Source of the DNA: Psychrobacter sp. DAB_AL43B
Lineage (GTDB): Bacteria; Pseudomonadota; Gammaproteobacteria; Pseudomonadales; Moraxellaceae
Length of the DNA stretch: 64,000 nt
Direction: 5' to 3'
NCBI RefSeq assembly: GCF_900168255.1
Contig: NZ_LT799838.1
Coordinates: forward strand, 744,001 to 808,000
The translations under genes were made by a program, and so were the position numbers. How positions within the stretch are numbered: the stretch's first letter is position 1; every line of letters starts with the position of its first letter. Positions 54,273 through 63,370 of this stretch are shown here, piece after piece. Below the pieces are notes generated by a model. That model ran no database searches and had not been told where the DNA came from. It worked only from the letters and a program-made list of their open reading frames with translations.

Positions 54273-55898
54273 ATGATAGAGTTACAACAAACGTGGATGC
54301 TACCAGCATTAATAGCCATTCCTTTTATTGCAGGATTGCTATGTTGGCTGGTTGAACGCTTTAATAAACGTCTGCCACGCTGGATTGCCTTAATCGGTAT
54401 GACGTTGACCTTTGTATTGTCGTTAGTGTTATGGCAATACGGCGATTTTTCTGGCATGAGTAAGCAAGTCATTGCGCCAGACGCAAACGTGCCTTGGGTT
54501 GCTGAGTTCAGTGTGCCTTGGATACCAAGCTTTGGTATCAGCTTTCATTTAGCCTTAGATGGTTTATCGCTGATGATGGTTGCTTTAACAGGGCTGCTTG
54601 GTGTTGCGGCAGTTGCTTGTTCGTGGAACGAGATTCAGCGCCGCGTTGGCTTCTTCCATCTAAACTTACTATGGAGTTTGGGCGGAGTTATTGGTGTATT
54701 TTTAGCCATTGATATGTTCTTATTCTTCTTCTTTTGGGAGATGATGCTGGTTCCTATCTACTTCTTGATCGCGATTTGGGGTCATGACGTCGTTGGCAAA
54801 ACCAAAGAATACGCAGCAACTAAATTTTTTATTTATACCCAAGCTTCTGGGCTTATCATGCTCATCGGTATTTTGGTATTGGTCATTATCAGCTACGCGC
54901 AAAAAGGCGTGGTTAGCTTCAATTATAATGACCTGCTCGGTACGCCACTTGGCGGCTGGGAATATCCAATCATGCTGTGCTTCTTTATTGGCTTTGCGGT
55001 TAAGTTGCCGATCATTCCGTTCCATGGCTGGTTACCTGATGCGCATGCGCAGGCACCAACGGCAGGTTCGGTGGATTTGGCAGGGGTTCTGATTAAGACG
55101 GCAGCTTATGGTTTGATTCGTTTTGTCTTACCATTATTTCCAGCCGCATCACAAGATTTCGCCCCGATAGCGATGACCTTGGGTACGATTGGTATCTTTT
55201 ATGGGGCGTGGCTCGCCTTTATGCAGACCGATATGAAGCGTTTGCTCGCTTATACCAGTATTTCGCATATGGGTTTTGTGGTATTGGCTATTTATGCCGG
55301 TACTTTATTAAGCTTGCAAGGTTTGATGATTCAAATGCTGGCACACGGTTTGAGCTCAGCAGCACTGTTTATCATGGCAGGTCAGTTATATGAGCGTCTA
55401 CATACGCGTGATCTAACCTTGATGGGGGGCATGTGGGGTCAGTTCCGTTATTATGCACCGATACTGATGTTTTTCTGTGCCGCTTTACTTGGTATTCCGG
55501 GAACAGGTAACTTCATCGGCGAGTTCATGATTTTATTTGGGGCGTTTGCTCAGTATCCAGTGTTTGTAGTATTTGCGACATTCAGCTTAGTATTGGCAGG
55601 TTTATACTCGCTTATTTTGATTCATAAGGCGTTATTCGGTACCAATAATATTAAAGAATTGGCACTGCGCGAGACCAAATTGCACGGTCTGCCGGAGCGT
55701 CCATTAAAAGATTTGGGCAAGCGCGAGCTGTCATTACTATTAATGCTTGCCGCAGGCTTAGTCTGGCTCGGACTGTATCCACAACCGTTCCTTGATACCT
55801 CAAGTCACGCGATGCAGTGGATTAATAACGCCTATATATACAGTCAAGTAACACAAGTAGATGCATCACAACTGCTTGATGCAATGGAGGCACGTTAA
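54273..55898 (+). CDS. nuoM: NADH-quinone oxidoreductase subunit M
   Basis: The middle antiporter-like proton pump of complex I, 541 residues, 14 helices. FFFWEMMLVPIYFLIAIWG holds the channel glutamate, and KLPIIPFHGWLPDAHAQAPTAGSVDLAGVLIKTAAYG, read in parts, holds the lysine and histidines. MKRLLAYTSISHMGFVVL is conserved. Two bases separate it from nuoL and three from nuoN. Confidence 0.97.
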   Translation: MIELQQTWMLPALIAIPFIAGLLCWLVERFNKRLPRWIALIGMTLTFVLSLVLWQYGDFSGMSKQVIAPDANVPWVAEFSVPWIPSFGISFHLALDGLSLMMVALTGLLGVAAVACSWNEIQRRVGFFHLNLLWSLGGVIGVFLAIDMFLFFFFWEMMLVPIYFLIAIWGHDVVGKTKEYAATKFFIYTQASGLIMLIGILVLVIISYAQKGVVSFNYNDLLGTPLGGWEYPIMLCFFIGFAVKLPIIPFHGWLPDAHAQAPTAGSVDLAGVLIKTAAYGLIRFVLPLFPAASQDFAPIAMTLGTIGIFYGAWLAFMQTDMKRLLAYTSISHMGFVVLAIYAGTLLSLQGLMIQMLAHGLSSAALFIMAGQLYERLHTRDLTLMGGMWGQFRYYAPILMFFCAALLGIPGTGNFIGEFMILFGAFAQYPVFVVFATFSLVLAGLYSLILIHKALFGTNNIKELALRETKLHGLPERPLKDLGKRELSLLLMLAAGLVWLGLYPQPFLDTSSHAMQWINNAYIYSQVTQVDASQLLDAMEAR

Positions 55899-55901
55899 GT
55901 C

Positions 55902-57380
55902 ATGAACGATTTTACGATGAATGATTTGATGGGGCTACTGCCTTATGCACCAATCATTACTGTAGTCATTACGGTATTGGTGGTCATGATTGCCATCACC
56001 ATTAAGCGCTCACATATGGTGACCGGTACTATCTCGGTCGTCGGTCTGAATATCGGTCTGTTTATTTTGCTTGGGCAAATGGCAGGCATAGTCGATAGTG
56101 GGTCGTTAGTACCAGCGGCTGAGCAGTTATTCGTGATTGATAACTTTGCTCAGTTCAATATGGTGATTATCTTTATCTGTGCATTGGCATGTTGTACGCT
56201 ATCCTATGCTTATTTAGCCGATTTAAAAGACCATAAAGAAGAGCTGTATTTGCTCATGCTGCTATCAACGGTTGGCGCCCTGCTTATGGTAAGCGCGCAG
56301 CATTTGGCATCATTCTTTATGAGCTTAGAGATGCTATCGATACCGCTATACGGCATGCTGGCATATACCTATATGCGTAAACGCTCGCTTGAATCAGGAC
56401 TGAAGTATTTGGTGCTGTCAGCGACGGCATCGGCAACGCTGCTGATGGGTATGGCGTTTATTTATGCGCAAGTGGGTACGCTCGCTTTTAAACCTATTAG
56501 TATGGCCTTAGTTGATGTCTTTGAGTCGCCACTCTTGATTTTAGGCGCGGCGATGATGATGTTCGGTATCGCCTTTAAACTCTCTGCTGCTCCTTTTCAT
56601 ATGTGGACGCCGGATGTTTATGAAGGCGCACCTGCACCTATCGCCACCTATCTAGCATCAGTATCAAAAGTAGCTATGATGGCGCTAGCGGTTCGATTCT
56701 TAATCGATACGTCTTTATTGGCGCTGCCATCGGTACAAATGCTGCTGATGGTCATGGCAACCTTATCGATTTTGGTGGGTAACTTACTAGCCGTACGCCA
56801 AACCAGCCTCAAACGTCTCTTGGGTTATTCTTCGATTGCTCATATGGGTTACGTGCTTATCGTGATTGTCAGCATTGGCTCAGCCGCTGATAGTATCTCT
56901 AGCATGTATATGGCGGTTTATGCCTTTACCTCTATTGGTGCATTTGGTGTCGTGACCTTGATGTCGAGCCCTTATCGCTTATCTGGTGAAGCCGATCAAT
57001 TGACTCATTATCAGGGTCTGTTTTGGCGACGTCCGGTATTGACTGCAGTCATGACCATCATGATGTTGTCGTTAGCGGGTATTCCATTGACTGCAGGATT
57101 TATTACCAAGCTGTTCGCTATTCTTGCTGCCGTACAAGGTACCAACTGGTTCTTGGCAGCGATGATTATCTTAGGCAGCTCAATTGGTTTGTTCTACTAC
57201 TTGCGCGTTATGCTCACGCTATTTAAACGTCCGAAACAGTTTATTGAATTTGACGTTTCTGGACAATGGGGTCTACGTACCGGTGGTATCATGGTCATTG
57301 CGGTAACGGCAATGATTGTGTTCTTTGGCGTATTACCAAACAGTATGATTGAATGGGCGAGTTTGGCTCGTATTTGGTAA
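55902..57380 (+). CDS. nuoN: NADH-quinone oxidoreductase subunit N
   Basis: The third antiporter-like subunit, 492 residues, about 14 helices. FMSLEMLSIPLYGMLAY has the channel glutamate and KLSAAPFHMWTPDVYEGAPAPIATYLASVSKVA, read in parts, the lysine and histidine. SLKRLLGYSSIAHMGYVLI and the late SLAGIPLTAGFITKLFAI segment are typical. It is the last nuo gene; a terminator follows about 70 bases later. Confidence 0.97.
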   Translation: MNDFTMNDLMGLLPYAPIITVVITVLVVMIAITIKRSHMVTGTISVVGLNIGLFILLGQMAGIVDSGSLVPAAEQLFVIDNFAQFNMVIIFICALACCTLSYAYLADLKDHKEELYLLMLLSTVGALLMVSAQHLASFFMSLEMLSIPLYGMLAYTYMRKRSLESGLKYLVLSATASATLLMGMAFIYAQVGTLAFKPISMALVDVFESPLLILGAAMMMFGIAFKLSAAPFHMWTPDVYEGAPAPIATYLASVSKVAMMALAVRFLIDTSLLALPSVQMLLMVMATLSILVGNLLAVRQTSLKRLLGYSSIAHMGYVLIVIVSIGSAADSISSMYMAVYAFTSIGAFGVVTLMSSPYRLSGEADQLTHYQGLFWRRPVLTAVMTIMMLSLAGIPLTAGFITKLFAILAAVQGTNWFLAAMIILGSSIGLFYYLRVMLTLFKRPKQFIEFDVSGQWGLRTGGIMVIAVTAMIVFFGVLPNSMIEWASLARIW

Positions 57381-57450
57381 GCATAAAAAAGAGCAGATAA
57401 GTGGCTGCACGCTGGTGCTGCTACTTATTGATTGTTACGGTTAGAAGACC

Positions 57451-57492
57451 AAGATGCGCCCGCTTTATGATAAGCTTGGCGCATCTTTTTTA
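57451..57492 (+). terminator. nuo operon terminator
   Basis: A perfect 10-bp stem (AAGATGCGCC with GGCGCATCTT) with a 17-base loop and six T. A weaker imperfect stem stands just before it (about 57392-57430). Confidence 0.88.
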
Positions 57493-57551
57493 TTTGTGTT
57501 GTTGGGTTTCTAAAAAAATAAATATCAATAAAATGTGGGTAATTCATTATT

Positions 57552-58394
57552 ATGAGTGACAATATTCAAAGAGTAACCGTACTCAGTAAAACCACTTGGA
57601 CGCCGAATTTATTTAGCTTTACCGTTAGCCGTCCTGATAGCTTTAAATTCACCGCTGGGCAATTCGTGCGTTTGGGTGTTAATCCCAGTCAGTTAAAGTA
57701 TTATAAACAACAGAGTGACGCAGCGAACGATGCCTCTGATGAAGAACTAGAAGAAGCGCTAAACGAAGATATTTTCCGCGCTTATTCGATTGTATCTTCA
57801 CCCTTTGATGAGGTGTTAGAGTTTTTCTCTATCGTTATCCCTGATGGCGCATTTACCTCGCAACTGCAACATCTGCAAGTAGGCGATGAGCTATTGCTTA
57901 ATACCATGCCTTTTGGGTTTTTAACCTTAGCGCGTTATCAGAAGCCATTACCAAAGGATTTATGGCTATTAGCGACGGGCACAGGTCTAGCACCCTTCTT
58001 ATCCATGCTACAAGATTTGAAAACATGGGAAGATTATGAGCATATTGTATTGGCTTATAGTGCACGCTCAACAGAAGAGCTGGCCTACGTTGAGAAAATT
58101 AAAAATCTGCAAGAAGATTTTGGTGACTTGGTCGATAATCCAGCACAATTAATTTTTATACCGATTGTTACCCGTGAAGCTGTAGAAGGTGCACTGACAG
58201 AACGTCTGCCAAAACTACTTTTAGATGGGACGTTACAAGAGCGAGCTGGGATTGCTTTAGATATCGATAGCACGCACGTCATGCTCTGCGGTAATCCAGA
58301 AATGGTAGAAGACACTAAAGAAACTCTAAAAACGCTAGGATTGATTATGAATCGTCGTGGGGAAGGCAATATTGCGGTAGAAAATTACTGGTAG
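57552..58394 (+). CDS. fpr: Ferredoxin/flavodoxin-NADP reductase
   Basis: An FAD enzyme that moves electrons between NADPH and ferredoxin or flavodoxin. FAD binding is at R76-A-Y-S (RAYSIVSSP), and the NADP loop is ATGTGLAPFLSML (141-153). Domain end CGNPEMVEDTKETL binds the nicotinamide side. The C-terminus ends in an aromatic residue after ENY, as in bacterial subclass enzymes where it stacks on FAD. Residues about 48-72 (acidic, D/E-rich) are an insert relative to E. coli Fpr (248 residues; here 280). It has its own terminator and stands just after nuo. Confidence 0.93.
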   Translation: MSDNIQRVTVLSKTTWTPNLFSFTVSRPDSFKFTAGQFVRLGVNPSQLKYYKQQSDAANDASDEELEEALNEDIFRAYSIVSSPFDEVLEFFSIVIPDGAFTSQLQHLQVGDELLLNTMPFGFLTLARYQKPLPKDLWLLATGTGLAPFLSMLQDLKTWEDYEHIVLAYSARSTEELAYVEKIKNLQEDFGDLVDNPAQLIFIPIVTREAVEGALTERLPKLLLDGTLQERAGIALDIDSTHVMLCGNPEMVEDTKETLKTLGLIMNRRGEGNIAVENYW

Positions 58395-58434
58395 TTGTAG
58401 GGTCAACTTGAATCTATTGTAAAATCCCTTTATA

Positions 58435-58484
58435 AAAAACGCTGGCTCTAAAAGACATTTGTCTCTAAGAGTCAGCGTTTTTTT
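58435..58484. terminator. Bidirectional terminator between fpr and the next convergent gene
   Basis: A 15-bp stem (AAAAACGCTGGCTCT with AGAGTCAGCGTTTTT, one mismatch) with A and T runs on the two sides. Confidence 0.88.
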
Positions 58485-58508
58485 GATAAAAGTTGATAGT
58501 TGGTTTTT

Positions 58509-59306
58509 TTACACTTGGCTTGGTACGGTAGCGTCATCTATTGGGTTAATAGGACCTTGCATTAATTCAGGCTCGTCCTTGTCGCTAATGATATCTTCGT
58601 TACTAGCTGACGCTAATAAATCTCGATAATTAATTTGAGCTTTCAAAATCATTTGTTCTTCTTCAAGCTCACCGTAGTTTACTTGCACCTTATGCAAGGT
58701 GCTCATAATCTTTTTATTCTTTTTCAACCAGCGATTGATATCAAGATAAATAATCTCATCTTTTGCGCGAGCAATATTGATATAAGACAAAATGAATCCC
58801 AACGGGTCTTTTTTGAGGATACTGTGATAGAACCAGATGAATAGCTTGATACCTTGGCGCTTGATAAAAGATTCGCAGCGTAGATTAAGGATGTCGGTAT
58901 AGGTTTGTTGACCAAAGACAAAGCGCTGAACGTTGCGATCAAGCTGTACGTGAACTAAGCTAAAGTTACTCGCCACCTCCGCATAAATGCCACCAGCATC
59001 GACCGTACAGTATAAGCGAAACCAGTCATCATGTAGCTCAACGCGCAGCTCTAAGATTGCCTTGACGTTGTCAGTGACAAATTTTTGCAGCGCATCATTG
59101 ACGTAGGTTTGCGCCACCGGTAGCGCCAGTTCATCCTCAAGCTTATTAGTCGTTCTGTGATAGATATCTTTAATCGATTGGGTAAGACTATCCCATCCAT
59201 CGCTAAATGAATCGTCAAAGCGATAGCCGATATGCTTAAAAAAGTCATCAAAGCTGTCTGAATGATCAATATGATCAATATGATCAAAGTTATCAGAATT
59301 ACTCAA
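58509..59306 (-). CDS. Hypothetical protein, 265 residues
   Basis: No family is recognised. The N-terminus has the repeated acidic unit DHIDHIDHSD (residues 8-17), encoded by three 9-base repeats. Residues about 55-215 look folded: helices (LPVAQTYVNDALQKFVTDNVKAILELRVEL), then alternating strands (LYCTVDAGGIYAEVASNFSLVHVQLDRNVQRFVFGQQTY). A basic segment follows (WLKKNKKIMSTLHKVQ). The last 40 residues are acidic and likely disordered. No signal peptide or membrane helix, so probably cytosolic. Its codon use looks like the host, and convergent orientation with fpr suggests an independent unit. Confidence 0.65.
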   Translation of the reverse strand: MSNSDNFDHIDHIDHSDSFDDFFKHIGYRFDDSFSDGWDSLTQSIKDIYHRTTNKLEDELALPVAQTYVNDALQKFVTDNVKAILELRVELHDDWFRLYCTVDAGGIYAEVASNFSLVHVQLDRNVQRFVFGQQTYTDILNLRCESFIKRQGIKLFIWFYHSILKKDPLGFILSYINIARAKDEIIYLDINRWLKKNKKIMSTLHKVQVNYGELEEEQMILKAQINYRDLLASASNEDIISDKDEPELMQGPINPIDDATVPSQV

Positions 59307-59670
59307 ACTTATTATCCTTATAATTATCGCGGTCGTTATCTAGTCAATGGCGTAAAAAGTGGCTTATACGATACCTACAAAACAGTATATATCAAAATAG
59401 AGGCGTGCAAAATGAACAGCTACGTTTCGTTATCATTCATTTAACCATAATGGCGCATGGTTTTACCTCTTAATGCCCACTATGGTCAGATGATACGTAT
59501 AAAGCCAAGCAATAATAAATAATAGGCAGGTAGATTAATGCATGCAGTATACGGTTGTGCTAGCGATGCAAATCTATGACATGTTATGATAGCGCCGGTA
59601 TTGGTCGACATACGCTAATATTATCACGCTTATTGCCGACTGCCCTTATATTCACAAGCTGAGACCGACT
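59307..59670. other. Intergenic region between divergent genes
   Basis: About 360 AT-rich bases before the TonB-like gene, with no convincing gene. A possible -10 (TATGAT at about 59585) occurs, but no matching -35 at proper spacing was found. Confidence 0.5.
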
Positions 59671-60558
59671 GTGGCCTATATCAAAGACTCACAAAGCTAC
59701 CATTTTTCAGCGCAAGCGCCGAAACGAGATATCAGCTTGCCTATGGCTATCGTCATTGCCGTAACGGCACATGCGTTACTCATTTTTGGTGTCAGCTTTT
59801 CGATGGGGCAAGACCCTGCTGGATTGATGCAAGACGTTGCCAAAGCGCTGACCGATAATATGCAGCCGAATGAAGATGCGCAATTTATTGCCAATGCATC
59901 ACAAGAAGGTGGCGGTACGGTGCAAGAGCAATTACGACAAGAAACCGACCAAAGCAGTCCTTTGTCTGCTGACCAAATGAGTGAAACGCAAGACGTGATT
60001 AGCTTGCAGCGTCAGGTCCGGCAGCAGCGCTATCAAGAAAGCTACCTGCGTACCACGCTAAGCTGGCGTCAAGCGAGTGTGGAGTCTGATAACGATAGCA
60101 AGCAAGCACAAGATGATATGATGGCGCAAGAAGAACGTCTGCGCAAGCAAATCGCAACGTTAGAAGCTCAGCTGTCTCAGCGTCAGCAAATCTATGCGAC
60201 CAAATCAAAAGTTGTGACCGTGGATAGCAACTCAACGACGCAAGGTGCAGCAGCCGATTATATCAATACCTTTCGGGAGCACGTTGAGCGCGTTGGTAAT
60301 CTGCAATATCCTACCCAAGCGCGTGCGCAAGGCATCACCGGCGAAGTGCGCTTGATGGTAATTATCGCCAATGATGGTAATATCAAAGCCATTCGTTTGC
60401 TTGAGAGCTCAAACTCAACGATATTAGATGAAGCCGCTAAACAATCAGTCAGACAAGCCGCGCCATTCGGTAAATTTACTGAAGACATGAAAGATATTGT
60501 CGAGTTGCGTCTGATACGTACCTATCGTTATAGTGACATAGTAGAAGTGACGTATTAA
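59671..60558 (+). CDS. TonB-like energy transducer
   Basis: A 295-residue TonB-family protein starting at GTG. One membrane helix (about 23-44) anchors it in the inner membrane. Instead of the usual proline-rich span, residues about 105-190 are a Q/R/E-rich coiled coil. The C-terminal TonB domain is about 205-290 (NLQYPTQARAQGITGEVRLMVIIANDGNIKAIRLLESS, read in parts; DEAAKQSVRQAAPF). TonB passes proton-motive force from ExbB-ExbD to outer-membrane receptors, but neither exb gene nor a receptor is adjacent, so partner and cargo are unknown; TonB-domain proteins with envelope-structure roles are also possible. Confidence 0.82.
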   Translation: MAYIKDSQSYHFSAQAPKRDISLPMAIVIAVTAHALLIFGVSFSMGQDPAGLMQDVAKALTDNMQPNEDAQFIANASQEGGGTVQEQLRQETDQSSPLSADQMSETQDVISLQRQVRQQRYQESYLRTTLSWRQASVESDNDSKQAQDDMMAQEERLRKQIATLEAQLSQRQQIYATKSKVVTVDSNSTTQGAAADYINTFREHVERVGNLQYPTQARAQGITGEVRLMVIIANDGNIKAIRLLESSNSTILDEAAKQSVRQAAPFGKFTEDMKDIVELRLIRTYRYSDIVEVTY

Positions 60559-60711
60559 AATGATCAGTCATAAATTAATACGTTAAAGAAGTGAGATGAT
60601 GCGTCATATACTGGCTTTACCGCTGATAGATAGCCAAAATCATAAAGTCAGTTCATAAAGCGCATTTATAAAATACATTCATAAAACCCAGTTATAGAAT
60701 AAAGAGTAAGC

Positions 60712-61587
60712 ATGGAATTTTTAGGATTTACCCTTGATATTGCCACATTGACCAATAGTGCATTAGCCATATTATTTAAAGTGGCTTTAGCGCTACTCAT
60801 ATTTATCGTAGGACGTTGGCTTGCAAAAAAAGCGGTAGTAGTTGCGCATAGGCTGATGCTGCGTAGTCGCTTAGATGATACCGTGGCTAACTTTTTAGGT
60901 CGCCTGATGTATGGTTTGTTGTTGGTCATCGTTGCTTTGGCAGCATTGAGTAAAGTGGGTGTGCAGACCACTTCAGTGATTGCCATCTTGGGCGGTGCTG
61001 CGGTTGCGATTGGTTTGTCACTCAAGGATCAACTGTCAAACTTCGCCGCTGGCATCATGATTGTGACTTTTCGTCCATTTGTGCGCGGTGATTATGTACA
61101 AATTAGTAGTCATACCGGCACGGTCACAGAAATCACTTTGGTCAACACCCATTTGACGACCATAAACAATCACGACATCATCATTCCTAATGGCGACATT
61201 ACCACTTCAGCGGTGATTAACTATACAGCGCTACCCAATCGCCGCGTCGATATTACTATCGGTATCGGCTATGATGCGGATATTAAAACTGCAAAAGATA
61301 TCATGCTAAAACTAGCCAACGATAATGCGATGGCTTTCACTGACCCTGCGCCTATCGTTCGTGTTACTAACTTAGGCGACAATTCGGTCGATTTAACCTT
61401 AAACGTCTGGACGACTAATGGCGATTGGTGGTCAATGCAGTGTGATTTGCTTGAACAGTTTAAATACGCGCTGGATGATAATAAAATTGACATTCCATTC
61501 CCGCAGCGCAGTGTCCATGTTAAAGGGCTTGATCAGATGATTAATCAGATGGATCAAGCACAAAAATTGACGATGACGAAAAATTAA
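60712..61587 (+). CDS. mscS: Small-conductance mechanosensitive channel
   Basis: A 291-residue MscS-type channel that releases solutes on osmotic downshock. Three helices: about 15-38, 62-82, and the pore-lining glycine/alanine-rich TM3 GGAAVAIGLSLKDQLSNFAAGIMI near 95-118. The beta domain follows (RPFVRGDYVQISSHTGTVTEI), with IIPNGDI before the alpha-beta domain. Length equals E. coli MscS (286). It converges with ybeY and their 3' ends overlap by four bases. Confidence 0.93.
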   Translation: MEFLGFTLDIATLTNSALAILFKVALALLIFIVGRWLAKKAVVVAHRLMLRSRLDDTVANFLGRLMYGLLLVIVALAALSKVGVQTTSVIAILGGAAVAIGLSLKDQLSNFAAGIMIVTFRPFVRGDYVQISSHTGTVTEITLVNTHLTTINNHDIIIPNGDITTSAVINYTALPNRRVDITIGIGYDADIKTAKDIMLKLANDNAMAFTDPAPIVRVTNLGDNSVDLTLNVWTTNGDWWSMQCDLLEQFKYALDDNKIDIPFPQRSVHVKGLDQMINQMDQAQKLTMTKN

Positions 61588-62183
61588 ACATAAGGATTTG
61601 GTAGCTCTAAACCTGCCAAAATCTCAATTTCAAAACTTTCCATCTCATCTTGTTCAGCTTGTCCAAGCTCATGATCGAAACCTAACAGATGCAGCACACC
61701 ATGTATTAATAAATGGCTAATGTGCTGTGTCACGGTTTTATTCTGCTCTGCGGCTTCACGTACCACCACTGCATGACAGATAACCAACTCGCCAAGCGGC
61801 AACGTTGGCATCAGCCCAATAATCGCTGCTGGCAAGTCGCTTGGGTAGGACAGAATATTGGTTGGATAATCTTTTTCTCGCGCCTCCAAATTAAGCTCGC
61901 GAGCTTCATTCTCATCCGTAATATAGATGTCTAGCCCTTTAGATTTTTCTTGCCATTGTTCAGCATCGATATCTTCAAAGTAGGGTAATGTTAGACCGTT
62001 CTTTATATGTTCATCAATGTAATCCAATGTCGCCATCATCACAGATTGTAAGTGGTTACGATTATAAAAGGTATCCAGTATTTCATCATCAATGCTATCA
62101 CTTGCGCTGATATCGAGTGCGGCTAAGCTTGCATCATTCTCTTCAAAATGATGGTTAATGCGGTCATTATTGTCTTGATTCAT
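61584..62183 (-). CDS. ybeY: Endoribonuclease YbeY
   Basis: A metal-dependent RNase needed for 16S rRNA 3' maturation and 70S quality control. The zinc site H-x3-H-x5-H is seen in HLLIHGVLHLLGFDHE. TDENEARELNLEAREKDYPTNILSYP is the substrate-side region. Start at 62183 has AAGGA 6 bases before it; an upstream frame reaches 62219. With 199 residues it is about 45 longer than E. coli YbeY, the extra being an acidic N-terminus (NDRINHHFEENDASLAALDIS). ybeY usually follows phoH directly; here an antisense gene separates them. Confidence 0.95.
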   Translation of the reverse strand: MNQDNNDRINHHFEENDASLAALDISASDSIDDEILDTFYNRNHLQSVMMATLDYIDEHIKNGLTLPYFEDIDAEQWQEKSKGLDIYITDENEARELNLEAREKDYPTNILSYPSDLPAAIIGLMPTLPLGELVICHAVVVREAAEQNKTVTQHISHLLIHGVLHLLGFDHELGQAEQDEMESFEIEILAGLELPNPYV

Positions 62184-62414
62184 AGAGTATCCTTTGCCTT
62201 GCTTATTCATTATTATCAAAAATAGTCAGAGTAAAAATAAGTGGTTTTTATTTTGAGATTACTCTGTGCGTTTATATTACTATAGCTAGGTTATGATGTC
62301 GCTGCTAGTAATGAATAGGGTGATTAACATCACGCTATGAGGGTTCTTTTTTATAAAAAGTAAACAGTCCTTTATCGTTGCAGTGTATTGCACATATTAA
62401 AGAGAGAATACAAT

Positions 62415-63242
62415 ATGAAAACACCTTTAGTCGTATTATTAGCAGTCGGGTTAACTTTAACTACTACGCAAATAAGCACAGCCAGCAATGTTGTTAATAG
62501 CAAAAACGCGTCTAATATCAATAAGCCAGCTAAGATGAAAAAGTATCAATGGGCAACTGAGCTTTGCGAAAACGAAGCCTACTATGATGCTTCCAAAATT
62601 TCTGTACAAAATATCGAAGACGGTTTTGAGATATTTAAGCGTCTGACGCAAGTGAATCTACCAAACTATGCGCCTTATACCCCAAAGGAGATGCGTCAGC
62701 TGAACAGTCAGTCTATAGGTAAACTAGAAACAGATTATCTACAGTTAAGTACTCAAGTAGAGCGATTAACGACTATACCGAAGCAGTCGAATTTTGATAT
62801 GAGTTTTTTTAAGAAAAAGCTACAGCAGGACATCACTAATGAATATCAGCTGAATCGTTTAGGGTTAATGGCTTATTTAGATATCGGGCAAGCGTTGAAG
62901 GCGGCACCTAAAGTCTGTCAGGAATACCTAATACCGCTGAATCAAAGTCCGGAAAAATTGCAAGCTGCTTGGATGAGTTATACTTTAGAGCATATTCGAC
63001 AGCAAGAGAAAATTGGTAATACTGGTTATAGCAAAAATGCAATGAACCGCTATCGCTCAGAAAAAGCAGAAGATGCGGTCAGTTATGCGAAGCTCGGTCT
63101 AGTTGGCTATGCATGGAATAATTGTTTAAATAGTCATTATAGTAAGCAAGAGCTGAACCCTGAACAGGTAAATAAAGCACAACAAGTTTTTGAGAAAATC
63201 GTCTTTAAAAATACTATAAAATCAAAATGTGAGATGCCTTGA
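62415..63242 (+). CDS. Putative exported protein of unknown function
   Basis: A 275-residue protein. MKTPLVVLLAVGLTLTTTQISTAS is a signal peptide (cleavage after about residue 23). The mature protein is helical, with repeated L and K patterns, and has four cysteines, probably in the periplasm. LMAYLDIGQALKAAPKVCQEYL and YAKLGLVGYAWNNCLNSHY are the most distinctive stretches. No family is recognised. AGAGAGAATACAAT gives the ribosome-binding site for the ATG at 62415; an ATG at 62388 is less good. It lies between ybeY and phoH on the opposite strand, so it looks like an insertion into that conserved pair. Confidence 0.7.
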   Translation: MKTPLVVLLAVGLTLTTTQISTASNVVNSKNASNINKPAKMKKYQWATELCENEAYYDASKISVQNIEDGFEIFKRLTQVNLPNYAPYTPKEMRQLNSQSIGKLETDYLQLSTQVERLTTIPKQSNFDMSFFKKKLQQDITNEYQLNRLGLMAYLDIGQALKAAPKVCQEYLIPLNQSPEKLQAAWMSYTLEHIRQQEKIGNTGYSKNAMNRYRSEKAEDAVSYAKLGLVGYAWNNCLNSHYSKQELNPEQVNKAQQVFEKIVFKNTIKSKCEMP

Positions 63243-63307
63243 TGTGAGAGAACTTTATAGCGTGGTTTTTTAATGAAAAAATTTAGTAAATGATAGATGA
63301 TAAAAAA

Positions 63308-63333
63308 CCGGATATTAAATCCGGCTATTTTTT
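63308..63333 (+). terminator. Terminator after the exported protein gene
   Basis: CCGGAT pairs with ATCCGG around a 5-base loop, followed by CTATTTTTT. A run of A on the other side lets it serve the leftward phoH transcript too. Confidence 0.75.
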
Positions 63334-63370
63334 GAATCAATACTAATAATTTATAATTTAAGGGTATGAA

